NCBI RefSeq assembly: GCF_005405165.1
Contig: NZ_BJDN01000004.1
Span: 1-64,000, forward strand
Direction: 5' to 3'
Source of the DNA: Loigolactobacillus binensis
Lineage (GTDB): Bacteria > Bacillota > Bacilli > Lactobacillales > Lactobacillaceae
DNA length: 64,000 nucleotides
Position numbers and translations under genes: made by a program. The notes under the pieces were generated by a model, which was given only the letters and a program-made list of their open reading frames with translations, made no database searches and was not told the DNA's origin. Positions 52,348 to 61,008 of the stretch are shown here, one piece after another. Each line of letters begins with the position of its first letter. Position 1 is the stretch's first letter.

Positions 52348-52848
52348 ATGTTGCGTACGCTCGTTTTTGTTCTATATTTTATTGATTTTATCTATATTGT
52401 GATCAACTTAGTCCGTAATGCTAAAACTAATCGAATGTTTAAAACAGCAGGCTTGACTGGGCGCCAACGGTTCGTTAATCAGTCACACAAACAAGCTTAT
52501 TTAGCTGATAAGTCAGCACGCTATTATCAATTGACTCGCGTATTTACGGTATGCTTTTTGTTGCTAGTTATCGATATAGCTTTGTTGTTCAATGCTTATT
52601 TGACGGATAGTGTGGCAGGACCTATTTTCACGTTGTTGCTGTTTATATTGGCGATTATGTTCTTTGTGGCGATTATGCGGCGAGCAAATATTATTGAGGA
52701 GTTGTGGCAACAGGCCACAGCAGAACAGCGGGAGGCGTATCATGTAAAGCTACGCTCGCCCGAGCAACGTCAGCAATTTTTACATCTACATGCAGCAATG
52801 ATCAGTTGCTGTGGTCTAGGGCTATTATACTTTTTGCTAGGAATATGA
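52348..52848 (+). CDS. Membrane protein of unknown function
   Basis: From the ATG at 52348 (GCAGG before it) this is 166 residues with four membrane segments: about residues 2-22, 66-84, 90-112 and 148-166. A basic cytoplasmic stretch lies between the first two. I do not recognise the family. It stands alone with a terminator downstream whose stem resembles that after gpmA. Confidence 0.65.
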   Translation: MLRTLVFVLYFIDFIYIVINLVRNAKTNRMFKTAGLTGRQRFVNQSHKQAYLADKSARYYQLTRVFTVCFLLLVIDIALLFNAYLTDSVAGPIFTLLLFILAIMFFVAIMRRANIIEELWQQATAEQREAYHVKLRSPEQRQQFLHLHAAMISCCGLGLLYFLLGI

Positions 52849-52880
52849 TGGATGCATTAAGCTAGTGTTTTTATAAAAAC

Positions 52881-52912
52881 AGGCATGCTCTTTAAAGGGA
52901 GATGCCTATTTT
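52881..52912 (+). terminator. Rho-independent terminator
   Basis: AGGCAT(G)CTC pairs with GAGATGCCT and is followed by ATTTTAT. The stem and its tail resemble the gpmA terminator at 51998-52036, perhaps a duplicated copy. Confidence 0.7.
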
Positions 52913-52968
52913 ATATAGTAACTAATTTTCAGAAAATTCTTATAAAATAGTATAACTCCGGCTAGGCG

Positions 52969-53131
52969 TTACAGATATTGGTTGAAAAAGGCAGTCAATT
53001 TTTTCATTGTCGGCGCAACTGCTTTTGGCTGGTTGTACAGGTCATAATGTGAAATACTTTTCAGCACAGTCAGTTCCTTTGCCGTAGAACCGGCACGGTT
53101 GTAAACCCCGTGGCCGAATCTATATGAACCA
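52969..53131 (-). pseudogene. Remnant: C-terminus of an alpha/beta hydrolase
   Basis: Read on the minus strand, the codons give SYRFGHGVYNRAGSTAKE, then LTVLKSISHYDLYNQPKAVA and PTMKKLTAFFNQYL with a stop at 52971-52969. The SHYDLY motif is the catalytic-histidine end of small alpha/beta hydrolases (compare ANHVDLY of the ICE hydrolase at 9056). The frame has a stop just upstream and no start, so about 54 codons remain of a gene of perhaps 300. Confidence 0.68.
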
Positions 53132-53168
53132 AAAATTTAGTCAAGGGTCTAATTGATCATTGCTAGTT

Positions 53169-53319
53169 AAATCAGGACGCCACAACGCTTTCGTTTATTG
53201 CTTATGGTATTATGGGCGTTGTCGAAGCGTTTGTTACCAGTAAGATCAAGTAAACGCTCCAGAAGATGGTCGTCCAGCTGGGAGCAGTAAAACAAGTCGC
53301 ACTGGGCAAGTCAGTGTGA
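53169..53319 (+). pseudogene. Remnant: C-terminus of a TetR-family regulator
   Basis: The frame reads LNQDATTLSFIAYGIMGVVE, then AFVTSKIK, a TAA, and goes on in frame TLQKMVVQLGAVKQVALGKSV before TGA. SFIAYGIMGVVEA is typical of the last helices of TetR_C domains. It has no start and an internal stop, so it is dead. It lies 37 bp from the hydrolase remnant, pointing away from it. Confidence 0.62.
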
Positions 53320-53658
53320 ATGAATTATCATAGATTTAACATGTGCATTTGTGGCCGTTATGAGCGGTGACTTAGATAATTATTATGCTTTAACGGCATA
53401 ATATACATAATAGATTTAAATTTAAGGTGTTGTTGGCGACTAGTTTTGCTGGCGCAATTTATTTATCATAAACTTACTGGCTAGTTTAGCGTGACCACCA
53501 AGCAACAAATGTTGATCATGGGTATCAATGAGTGCAATCATTCTGCACTTTTTTGTTAGTTCAACTATTTAAAATCAGCACTGTATAAGTTATTTGACTA
53601 GACTGTTAATAAGTTTAGCTAAGGCTTTACTAAATTCGGAACTTATCTGGAGGCAAAA
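53320..53658. other. Gene-free stretch before the permease
   Basis: The sequence is AT-rich with stops on both strands. A hairpin TTATGC / GCATAA lies near 53386-53404. It presumably holds the promoter of the permease gene; no further remnant could be recognised. Confidence 0.5.
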
Positions 53659-55050
53659 ATGAAACAAAAAATAGAACAGACGCCGGGATTACGCCGTTCA
53701 ATGACAGCTAATCAAATGGAAATGATCTCCTTAGGCGGTGCGATCGGCGTCGGTCTTTTTATGGGCGCGACTTCAACGATCAAGTGGACTGGGCCGTCAG
53801 TGATTTTGGCGTATATGTTTGTGGGGTTGATCCTTTATATTGTTATGCGTGCGCTAGGCGAAATGATTTATATTAATCCAGGTACCGGGTCGTTTGCTGA
53901 TTATGCGACCGAATATGTGCACCCGTTAGCTGGCTATCTGGCTAAGTGGGCGAATGTTTTTGAATACATCGTTGTGGGGATGTCCGAAGTGGTGGCTGCA
54001 ACCGAATATTTGAAGTATTGGTGGCCGCATACCAACGCTTTTATTGCTGGTATCATTATCATTTTATTTTTAGTTGTGGCTAATTTGGCCAGCGCCAAGG
54101 CCTATGGGTCATTGGAATTTTGGTTTGCGATGATCAAAGTTGTGACGATCATTATGATGATTGTTTTAGGCTTGGCCATTATTTTTCTAGGTTGGGGCAA
54201 TGGCGGCCAGCCCGTTGGTTTGAGCAATCTTTGGCGGCATGGTGGTTTCTTTACGGGTGGCGTTCAAGGCTTTTTCTTTTCAATGTCAATTATTGTTGGT
54301 TCTTATCAAGGCATTGAATTGCTAGGAATTTCGGCCGGAGAAGTAGCGAATCCGCAAAAAGCCATTGTTAAATCAGTTAAATCGGTTCTTTTTCGAATCT
54401 TGATTTTTTATGTTGGGGCTATTTTTGTGATCGTGACAATTTATCCCTGGAATCAGTTAAGTAGCATTGGTTCACCATTTGTTTCTACCTTTGCAAAGGT
54501 TGGGATTACTGCCGCCGCTTCAGTGATCAATTTTGTCGTTTTGACCGCCGCACTTTCTGGTGCTAATTCTGGGATCTATTCTTCCAGTCGTATGCTGTTT
54601 AAGCTGGCACATGAAGGGGATGCTCCTAAGTTGCTAGGACGTTTGTCTAAACGAATTGTACCGGATGCGGCCATTTTAGGTATTTCCGGTGGCATACTGT
54701 TAGGCTTTATCGTCGATACCGTTGCTTCGATTTATAGCAAGTCCACCGCCAACCTGTTTGTCGTTGTTTTCAGTTCTTCAGTTTTGCCGGGAATGGTGCC
54801 GTGGTTTGTCATTTTGTTGGCCGAACTGCGTTTTCGACGGGGCAATGCTAAAATGATGGTGACGCATCCTTTTAAACTACCACTTTATCCAATGACTAAT
54901 TATTTTGCATTAGTCATGTTGTTGGTGATCGTGGTATTTATGTTCATCAATCCGGATACGCGAATATCGGTACTCGTTGGGGCGGCCGTTTTGCTATTGG
55001 CTGCCATCGTCTATTTAGTGCGGCATCGACGGGAACCGAAGATAAACTAA
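53659..55050 (+). CDS. Amino-acid permease of the APC superfamily
   Basis: This 463-residue protein has 12 membrane segments and the AAT-family start (QMEMISLGGAIGVGLFMG, about 19-36), GPSVILAYMFVGLI next, and the SGANSGIYSSSRMLFKLAHEGDAP segment about two-thirds along. It imports an amino acid with protons; the substrate cannot be told. A GGAGG site precedes the ATG and a two-way terminator follows. Confidence 0.9.
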   Translation: MKQKIEQTPGLRRSMTANQMEMISLGGAIGVGLFMGATSTIKWTGPSVILAYMFVGLILYIVMRALGEMIYINPGTGSFADYATEYVHPLAGYLAKWANVFEYIVVGMSEVVAATEYLKYWWPHTNAFIAGIIIILFLVVANLASAKAYGSLEFWFAMIKVVTIIMMIVLGLAIIFLGWGNGGQPVGLSNLWRHGGFFTGGVQGFFFSMSIIVGSYQGIELLGISAGEVANPQKAIVKSVKSVLFRILIFYVGAIFVIVTIYPWNQLSSIGSPFVSTFAKVGITAAASVINFVVLTAALSGANSGIYSSSRMLFKLAHEGDAPKLLGRLSKRIVPDAAILGISGGILLGFIVDTVASIYSKSTANLFVVVFSSSVLPGMVPWFVILLAELRFRRGNAKMMVTHPFKLPLYPMTNYFALVMLLVIVVFMFINPDTRISVLVGAAVLLLAAIVYLVRHRREPKIN

Positions 55051-55095
55051 CTTATTCTTTGATCGGGAATATAAACGACAACTTTAAAATAAGCT

Positions 55096-55152
55096 AAAAA
55101 ACCGCTACGAATTAATTGGTTGTTACCTAACGCTTAATTCATAACGGTTTTT
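55096..55152. terminator. Bidirectional terminator between convergent genes
   Basis: AAAAACCG...GAATTAA pairs with TTAATTC...CGGTTTTT, closing both the permease (+) and the NADP oxidoreductase (-) transcripts. Confidence 0.8.
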
Positions 55153-55166
55153 AATTGGTTTTAATG

Positions 55167-55841
55167 TTACTTTGCGGCAGTAATTTTTTTGCCGAATTCA
55201 GTTTGGTCAAAATGATCGATGGTATGTTTTAGCGTTTGGTAGTCGAGACTAGCACCAAACAAAGGACTACCGGGTTCAGTCATGATCCCAGCGGCAATGT
55301 TATAGTGAATCACTTGATCAAAACCTAGCGTATCAACAAAATGTGCGACGTCATCAACGGCAGTATGGTCATTACCAGTGACAAACAAAGCTTTGCGGCG
55401 GGGATCACCCTGGGGTCGGGCGTCTTCTTGCAAGTTATGGTAGCCCATGTGGTTGAATGTTTTAACGATCGTACTGTCCTTAAAGTAAGCCTGGACTTGT
55501 TCACTGGAAGTTGAATCAGGCGCCAGAACCTCCTCGCGAATGCCATCGGTTTCCCACCAGTAGTTCATGGCGTCGATAACAAGCTTATCCGTGAGTAACG
55601 TGGCCGCGATATTCTTATAACGACTTAAAGGCAGCGCCAAAATAACAATATCACTGTTGGCCACTACTTCGTCATTTTCAGCGGCAATAACACCGGGCAC
55701 TAGCATTTTGATCGTTAGCGCAATTTTATCAACTGTTCCGGAGCCGGAGATCCGTACTTCATAACCGGCGTTTAATGCTAGACCGGCAAGCGTGATACCA
55801 ACTTTACCGGCGCCTAAAATACCGACACGTTTGATCGTCAT
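55167..55841 (-). CDS. F420-dependent-type NADP oxidoreductase (NAD(P)-binding)
   Basis: This 224-residue protein has the Rossmann loop GILGAGKVGITLA (7-19), VILALPLSRYKNI (about 70) and a C-terminal half with VKTFNHMGYHNL and KALFVTGNDH, the layout of the 'NADPH-dependent F420 reductase' family (YqeC/NpdG-like). Lactobacilli do not make F420, so the true partner is probably NAD(P) and an unknown substrate. Its ATG overlaps the stop of the upstream luciferase-like gene (TAATG), and the two are likely to work together. Confidence 0.85.
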   Translation of the reverse strand: MTIKRVGILGAGKVGITLAGLALNAGYEVRISGSGTVDKIALTIKMLVPGVIAAENDEVVANSDIVILALPLSRYKNIAATLLTDKLVIDAMNYWWETDGIREEVLAPDSTSSEQVQAYFKDSTIVKTFNHMGYHNLQEDARPQGDPRRKALFVTGNDHTAVDDVAHFVDTLGFDQVIHYNIAAGIMTEPGSPLFGASLDYQTLKHTIDHFDQTEFGKKITAAK

Positions 55842-56896
55842 TATTTAGCCACCGCCTTCGCCTGTAAAATTTCTTTGACGCGGGGAATGACTTTTGTGGC
55901 GTAAAGCTCGATCATTCTTTCTCGCTGTGCTGCCGTTTGATTACCAGCACCATAAACTAAATCAAAACGGCCAAGGTCTAACAAGTCAATGGTTCGTGCA
56001 ATACGTTGCGCCACAGTTTCAGGATTGCCAACGTAAAAAGAGCCAACTTTAGTTTCGTTGTCGAATTGCTCACGGCTCATTGGTGCCCAACCGCGGGTAA
56101 GGCCGATCCGATCAAAATTGGCCTTGATATTTTTAAAGGCAACTTCAACGGCCTCAGCCCCATTATCCGCAATAAAACCGTGTGAATGAACAGCGACGGG
56201 ATAGACCGGCATGTTTAACTGTTTAGCGGCCTCGTGGTAAAGATCAAGGTATGGTTTGAAACGATCAGCTTGGCCACCAATGATCGCTAGGATCACTTTA
56301 TAGCCAGAGCGGGCAGCGCGAATAATTGATTCCGGTGAGCCACCAATACCGATATAAGTTTCTAATTCGCCATGTTCTGTTTTAGGGTATACTTCTTGAT
56401 TCTTTAATGCGGCGCGGAATTTGCCCGACCATGTTACCGGTTTTTCTTGGCGTAATTGGCCGTATAGTTCTAATTTTTCGTTGAAAAGATCGTCATAGTC
56501 GGTTAGGTCGTAACCGAATAAGGGGAAAGATTCAGTAAAGGAACCGCGACCAAGCATCACTTGCGCGCGCCCGTTAGATAAACCATCAAGTGTTGCAAAC
56601 CGTTCATAGACGCGCACAGGATCATCAGAACTTAAAACGGTCACTGCAGTTGCTAATTTGATTTGTTTAGTTACTGCAGCGATTGCGGCTAATACAGTTT
56701 CTGGGCTAGAAACACTGTAGTCCGGTCGATGATGTTCACCGACACCGATCACATTGATTCCGTACTGATCAGCAATTTTACCTTCGTAGATAATTTGGCG
56801 GATCGATTCTGCCGCTGATTTTAGACTGCCATCTTCATTTGCCACAATATCTCCGAAAGTTTCAATTCCAAATTCTAATTTTGCCACGTTGACCAT
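55841..56896 (-). CDS. LLM-class flavin-dependent oxidoreductase
   Basis: The ATG at 56896 has GGAGGC 8 nt before it and gives 351 residues (MVNVAKLEFGIETFGDIVAN...), the proper length; the longer frame to 57058 is unlikely. The luciferase-like TIM-barrel features are GVGEHHRPDYSVSSPETVLAA, LGRGSFTESFPLFGYDL and GGSPESIIRAA. It uses FMN or reduced flavin on an unknown substrate. The coupled downstream gene is an NAD(P) oxidoreductase that could supply electrons. Confidence 0.9.
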   Translation of the reverse strand: MVNVAKLEFGIETFGDIVANEDGSLKSAAESIRQIIYEGKIADQYGINVIGVGEHHRPDYSVSSPETVLAAIAAVTKQIKLATAVTVLSSDDPVRVYERFATLDGLSNGRAQVMLGRGSFTESFPLFGYDLTDYDDLFNEKLELYGQLRQEKPVTWSGKFRAALKNQEVYPKTEHGELETYIGIGGSPESIIRAARSGYKVILAIIGGQADRFKPYLDLYHEAAKQLNMPVYPVAVHSHGFIADNGAEAVEVAFKNIKANFDRIGLTRGWAPMSREQFDNETKVGSFYVGNPETVAQRIARTIDLLDLGRFDLVYGAGNQTAAQRERMIELYATKVIPRVKEILQAKAVAK

Positions 56897-57014
56897 AAGA
56901 TTTGCCTCCATTCGATTACTTACTTTTAGTAAGTTAGTGGCATAATGATATGCTATTTTCGCTGGGAATGCAATCTTTTTTGACTGAAATAATTTAATTT
57001 TTGTGGCAACATTA

Positions 57015-57605
57015 TTAACGCTTAGTATACTGCATATAAAGATAAAAATTAAAACCACTACGTTTCGCGTGCGGTTCAGGGATTTTTTTAAATACTTGGT
57101 AGCCTAATTTTTCATAAAGGCGTAATGCTTTAAGATTTGAATCAGCGACCTCCAATACGTAAGTCGTATAGTCGGTATTGGCATGAATATACTGAATAAT
57201 TTTTGTGGCCACACCGCGTCCACGAGAGCGGCCAGCGGTGGCCACAAATTCGATTGTGCCCATTCCTGGCGTAATTGTGAATGGGTATGGTTTATCTTCA
57301 AATTCACGTTTTAAAATTTGGTAGGCAACTGTTCCTCGAAGTAAGCCTAAATGGCGGCGAAATTCATGTGATTGTAATTTAATCGAAGGTACGCTTCCGT
57401 CGGTACAAGCCGCAAAACCTAAAACAACGTTATCTTCGGTCGCCGCATAGAAGGTTTTAGGATTAAAAATATGGGTGAATGTCCGCGTCAGTTTAGTTTT
57501 GTCTTTTGAAAAAAATTTTAGCCATTCATAAAAGCCTTCAACAAAAATGGCACTGATATCAGGTCGAAGATCACGTTTAATGGTGCTAATTTTATTAATT
57601 TGCAT
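57015..57605 (-). CDS. GNAT-family N-acetyltransferase
   Basis: From the ATG at 57605 (AAAGGAT 7 nt before it) this is 196 residues. The GNAT motif A is clear: EFVATAGRSRGRGVATKIIQYI (about 111-132) with the R-x-x-G-x-G/A acetyl-CoA loop, followed by LEVADSNLKALRLYEKLGYQVFKKI. The acceptor is unknown. It is on the same strand as the luciferase-like gene, 118 bp upstream of it. The 57606-57926 gap holds likely divergent promoters and no gene. Confidence 0.88.
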   Translation of the reverse strand: MQINKISTIKRDLRPDISAIFVEGFYEWLKFFSKDKTKLTRTFTHIFNPKTFYAATEDNVVLGFAACTDGSVPSIKLQSHEFRRHLGLLRGTVAYQILKREFEDKPYPFTITPGMGTIEFVATAGRSRGRGVATKIIQYIHANTDYTTYVLEVADSNLKALRLYEKLGYQVFKKIPEPHAKRSGFNFYLYMQYTKR

Positions 57606-57926
57606 CACAATTATCCTTTGCTGTTGGGGTAAGTGTTGTGGTCAAATAGAGTAACTTTTTAATTAGCATAGCATCTTTGCCGGCACCCGTATATGAAAAG
57701 ACATAGCGCACTGCGATCCGTAATATTATTCATGCTTGATTGGTTTGCTAGGGCAATTTAAACTGGATAAGTCAAGCTAACTAGCAGTTTTTTTAAAACA
57801 CATCGTGTATACTAACGTTAAGTTATGAATGCATAATAGCATGCTTTAAAACATTCTTTTTTGCACGTACGGCACAGTTTTAAAAACAAGCATAATTTGA
57901 TAATATTTTTCATAGGAGGTGGAACT

Positions 57927-58190
57927 TTGGCAGATAAGATTAAAGTGACAGCACTTCATCAATCGTATAAACGACTAAGCGAGATAATTGGGGTCGATGC
58001 AATGTTAAAGGTCTACAACGAGTATCGGGGTACTCAATTTCAATATCCAATGCGGCTCTATGACCGGGAAGCAGTCAGCAAGTTGATCTGCAAAGAATAT
58101 GATGGTAGTAATTTGCGTGAACTTTCGCAACGCTATGGGTATTCGCAACGTTGGATGAAGGCGCAACTCAATAAGAATAATGTAAAATAA
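57927..58190 (+). CDS. Mor/C-like transcriptional regulator
   Basis: The TTG at 57927 follows AGGAGGTGG by 5 nt and gives 87 residues (MADKIKVTALHQSYKRLSE...). The sequence IIGVDAMLKVYNEYRGTQFQYP then MRLYDREAVSKLICKEYDG, and an HTH NLRELSQRYGYSQRWMKAQL, is the Mor transcription activator pattern, known from phage Mu and common as small chromosomal genes in Firmicutes. Targets are unknown. The frame extends upstream to 57861 without a ribosome site. A terminator follows. Confidence 0.8.
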   Translation: MADKIKVTALHQSYKRLSEIIGVDAMLKVYNEYRGTQFQYPMRLYDREAVSKLICKEYDGSNLRELSQRYGYSQRWMKAQLNKNNVK

Positions 58191-58198
58191 TACTTAGT

Positions 58199-58230
58199 GT
58201 TGATGGTGCTCTCATCGACACTTTTTTGAT
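58199..58230 (+). terminator. Rho-independent terminator
   Basis: AGTGTTGATG pairs with CATCGACACT (one G-T pair) across a short loop and is followed by TTTTTT. Confidence 0.85.
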
Positions 58231-58255
58231 GCGGTTAAATTTAGTAAAATAACCG

Positions 58256-58305
58256 TTGACAAATGTAATCGGAGTGCTAAAATTGGTTTAACGATTACAA
58301 ATGTA
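58256..58305 (+). promoter_or_regulatory. Copper-responsive promoter with two cop boxes
   Basis: TTGACA (58256-58261) and TAAAAT (58278-58283) form the promoter. GACAAATGTA (58258-58267) overlaps the -35 and TACAAATGTA (58296-58305) follows the start; both match the CopY operator KACANNTGTA. CopY would repress here until copper displaces its zinc. No copY gene is in the window next to it. Confidence 0.85.
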
Positions 58306-58385
58306 AACATGATAAAAACTATTTTTGCTATTTATTAAAAGGCGATTAGGCTGAGTAATGGTAACGCTAACGAAATGGAGGAGTG

Positions 58386-58451
58386 ATGATGAATAAATTA
58401 ATGCAGCAACGGTTAAAAGTAATGAAAGGAGGTGAGATTTATGGCAGCTGA
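58386..58451 (+). CDS. Small leader peptide overlapping the copA start
   Basis: An ATG pair with GGAGGAG 5-8 nt before it opens a 21-residue frame (MMNKLMQQRLKVMKGGEIYG...). It ends in TGA at 58449-58451, 11 bp inside copA, whose own ribosome site AAAGGAGGTGA is read within it. Translation could couple to copA. It has five Met, which in a copper operon invites interest, but its reality as a product is unproven. Confidence 0.45.
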   Translation: MMNKLMQQRLKVMKGGEIYGS

Positions 58452-60702
58452 ACAGTTCAAAATTGAGGGCATGGTTTGCGCTAGTTGTGCGCAAACGATT
58501 GAACATGCTGTCAGCAAATTGCCTGGTGTTGCTGAAGCCAACGTTAATTTGGCCGCTGAGCGGATGCAAGTGAAGTTTGCTGGTCAGGCGCTAGCACCAA
58601 CGGAAATTATTCAGGCGGTGGTCAATGCAGGCTATGGTGCCGAGCTGGCTAAAGAATTGACGCAAGAAAACGTTGAGGCCGAGCGGGATGAAAAGGTCGA
58701 TAAGTTGACACATCAGCGGAATGCGATGATTGGTGCATTGATCGGTGCCGCAGTTTTAATGTATGTTGCTATGGCAGGGGATTTTAATTTACCGACTTTC
58801 CACGTCATCAATCCGATGATGGCGCCGGTAACGGCGGCCATTGCGGAAATGATCTTGGCGTTGCCGGTTTTATGGTTAGGCCGCGATTATTTACTCAAAG
58901 GTGCGAAGACCTTGTTTAAAGGGCATCCCAATATGGATTCACTCGTTTTCGTTGGGACGGGCACCGCTTTTCTCTATAGCTTAGTCAATACAGTGATCAT
59001 GATCGTGACTCAAGTTCGGCAACCCTTGTACTTTGAAGCTAGCGGGACGATCTTAGCTTTGATCATGTTAGGCAAGTATTTTGAAGCCTTATCTAAACAG
59101 AAAACTACAACTTCGATGACTGCATTATTGACTTTGGTGCCTAAAATGGCCGACCGTGTTAATTCTGATGGTAGCGTGCAGTCAGTACCAGTCAAACGGC
59201 TGGCAGTTGGTGACACGATCCTAGTTAAATCTGGCCAGACCATTCCAGTTGATGGTAAAGTGTTAACTGGTCAAACGACAGTGGATGAATCAATGTTAAC
59301 TGGCGAAAGTCTACCGATTACCAAATTAAGTGGTGACCGTGTGATCGGCGGTAGCACGAACAAAAATGGCCAAATTACTTACCAAGCGACCCACGTTGGT
59401 AGTGATACTGCATTGGCACATATTGTCAAATTAGTTTCTGATGCCCAAGGTTCAAAGGCACCGATCGCTCGGCTAGCTGATAAAATTTCTGGCGTTTTCG
59501 TACCGGTAATTATGGGAATTGCGGTGGTTGGCGGTTTGGCATGGCTGATCAGTGGGCAAACGCTAGCGTTTTCATTGACGATCTTTGTTTCCGTCTTGGT
59601 GATCGCTTGTCCATGCGCTTTAGGATTAGCAACACCAACAGCGATCATGGTAGGCACTGGTCTAGGTGCTAAACACGGCGTGTTGTTTAAAAATGGTGCG
59701 GCTCTGGAGCAATTAGCGCAATTAGATACCGTTGTTTTAGATAAAACGGGAACGATCACACAAGGCCAGCCACAAGTGACTGATGTATTGACGGCGGCAA
59801 CCAGTGATCGGGCTGAAGTGCTACAATTAGCCGCAAGTTTGGAATATTATTCTGATCATCCTTTGGCCAGTGCGGTGATCGACGCTGCAGACACACAACG
59901 ACAAAGCGTCACTGATTTTGCCACCTTACCTGGTTTAGGCGTTAGTGGTGTGATCGCTGGGCAAACGATCGCTTTAGGTAATCAAAAATTAATGCAACAG
60001 CAAGAAACGGCTACCAGTGAGCTGTTCACACAGGCTGCTACATTGAGTACTGCCGGTAAAACATTGATTTATGTAGCTAAAGCTGATCAGGTGATCGGTG
60101 TGATCGGGGTCACTGACCCAATTAAAGCAGATAGTCCGGCGGCAATTCGACGGCTGCAAGCCCTAGGCGTTACGGTTGTCATGCTGACTGGCGATAATCG
60201 GCCAACTGCAGAAGCCATTGCCCAGCAAGCGGGTATTAAGCAAGTGATCAGCGATGTGTTGCCAGAAGGTAAGGCAGCGGCAATCAAAACGTTACAAGAG
60301 CAGGGGCATAAAGTTGCTATGGTTGGTGATGGGATCAACGATGCGCCAGCGTTGGTTCAAGCTGAAATTGGTGTGGCCATCGGTAATGGGACGGATGTCG
60401 CGGTTGATTCTGCAGAAGTGATCTTAATGAATTCAGATTTAAGTTCATTGGTCACTGCGCGAGAATTAAGTCATAAAACCATGACTAATATCAAAGAAAA
60501 CTTGTTCTGGGCATTCTTCTACAATGTGTTAGGTATTCCAGTAGCTTTAGGTCTGTTATACTTATTTGGTGGGCCGTTGCTCAACCCGATGATCGCAGCT
60601 GGCGCCATGGGCTTCAGTTCGGTTACCGTTGTGCTAAATGCACTACGATTGAATCGTTTCAAAGTTAAAAGTTTCAAACAACCAGAAGGGAAGTTATCAT
60701 AA
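58441..60702 (+). CDS. copA: Copper-exporting P1B-type ATPase CopA
   Basis: Starting at ATG 58441 (AAAGGAGGTGA before it) the protein is 753 residues. An N-terminal heavy-metal domain has GMVCASC (10-16); the membrane CPC motif (ACPCALGLATP, about 390-400), the phosphorylated Asp in DKTGT (about 434), TGE, HP (SDHPLAS) and GDGINDAPA (about 628) are all present. It pumps Cu+ out of the cell. Two cop boxes precede it, and copZ follows with a TAATG overlap. Confidence 0.96.
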   Translation: MAAEQFKIEGMVCASCAQTIEHAVSKLPGVAEANVNLAAERMQVKFAGQALAPTEIIQAVVNAGYGAELAKELTQENVEAERDEKVDKLTHQRNAMIGALIGAAVLMYVAMAGDFNLPTFHVINPMMAPVTAAIAEMILALPVLWLGRDYLLKGAKTLFKGHPNMDSLVFVGTGTAFLYSLVNTVIMIVTQVRQPLYFEASGTILALIMLGKYFEALSKQKTTTSMTALLTLVPKMADRVNSDGSVQSVPVKRLAVGDTILVKSGQTIPVDGKVLTGQTTVDESMLTGESLPITKLSGDRVIGGSTNKNGQITYQATHVGSDTALAHIVKLVSDAQGSKAPIARLADKISGVFVPVIMGIAVVGGLAWLISGQTLAFSLTIFVSVLVIACPCALGLATPTAIMVGTGLGAKHGVLFKNGAALEQLAQLDTVVLDKTGTITQGQPQVTDVLTAATSDRAEVLQLAASLEYYSDHPLASAVIDAADTQRQSVTDFATLPGLGVSGVIAGQTIALGNQKLMQQQETATSELFTQAATLSTAGKTLIYVAKADQVIGVIGVTDPIKADSPAAIRRLQALGVTVVMLTGDNRPTAEAIAQQAGIKQVISDVLPEGKAAAIKTLQEQGHKVAMVGDGINDAPALVQAEIGVAIGNGTDVAVDSAEVILMNSDLSSLVTARELSHKTMTNIKENLFWAFFYNVLGIPVALGLLYLFGGPLLNPMIAAGAMGFSSVTVVLNALRLNRFKVKSFKQPEGKLS

Positions 60703-60890
60703 TGAAAAAAATTGCAGTAAAAGGCATGATGTGCCAAGGTTGCGCCGATACAGTTACTGAAAAATTAAGTAGCGTTGTTAATAATGTCACCGTTGACTTA
60801 GATAAGAAAACCGCAACCTTCGATGGTGAAGCTAGTATCGACCAGTTAAACGCTACTTTAGCGGATACACCATATAGCGTTGCTGAATAG
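60702..60890 (+). CDS. copZ: Copper chaperone CopZ
   Basis: This 62-residue heavy-metal-associated domain protein carries GMMCQGCADTV, so the metal loop is MxCxxC (residues 9-14). CopZ carries Cu+ to CopA or to the CopY repressor. It overlaps the copA stop by one base. A strong terminator follows at 60951-60994. Confidence 0.93.
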   Translation: MKKIAVKGMMCQGCADTVTEKLSSVVNNVTVDLDKKTATFDGEASIDQLNATLADTPYSVAE

Positions 60891-60950
60891 TTAGCCTCTG
60901 TTTGAAGTATGTCCGACCTTGATGCCGCGACGTACTTTTTATTTTGCGCA

Positions 60951-60994
60951 AAAAAATACCCTACCATTACTGACTTGTCAACGGTAGGGTATTT
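60951..60994. terminator. Bidirectional terminator between copZ and hcp
   Basis: AAATACCCTACC and GGTAGGGTATTT form a 12-bp perfect stem; A-run on the left and T-run on the right allow use from both sides. Confidence 0.88.
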
Positions 60995-61008
60995 GGTTTA
61001 TGCTTAAC

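Noticed and set aside
59379..59759. Minus-strand frame of 126 codons inside copA
   Set aside because: The plus strand encodes conserved P-type ATPase motifs throughout this stretch, so the other strand is a shadow.
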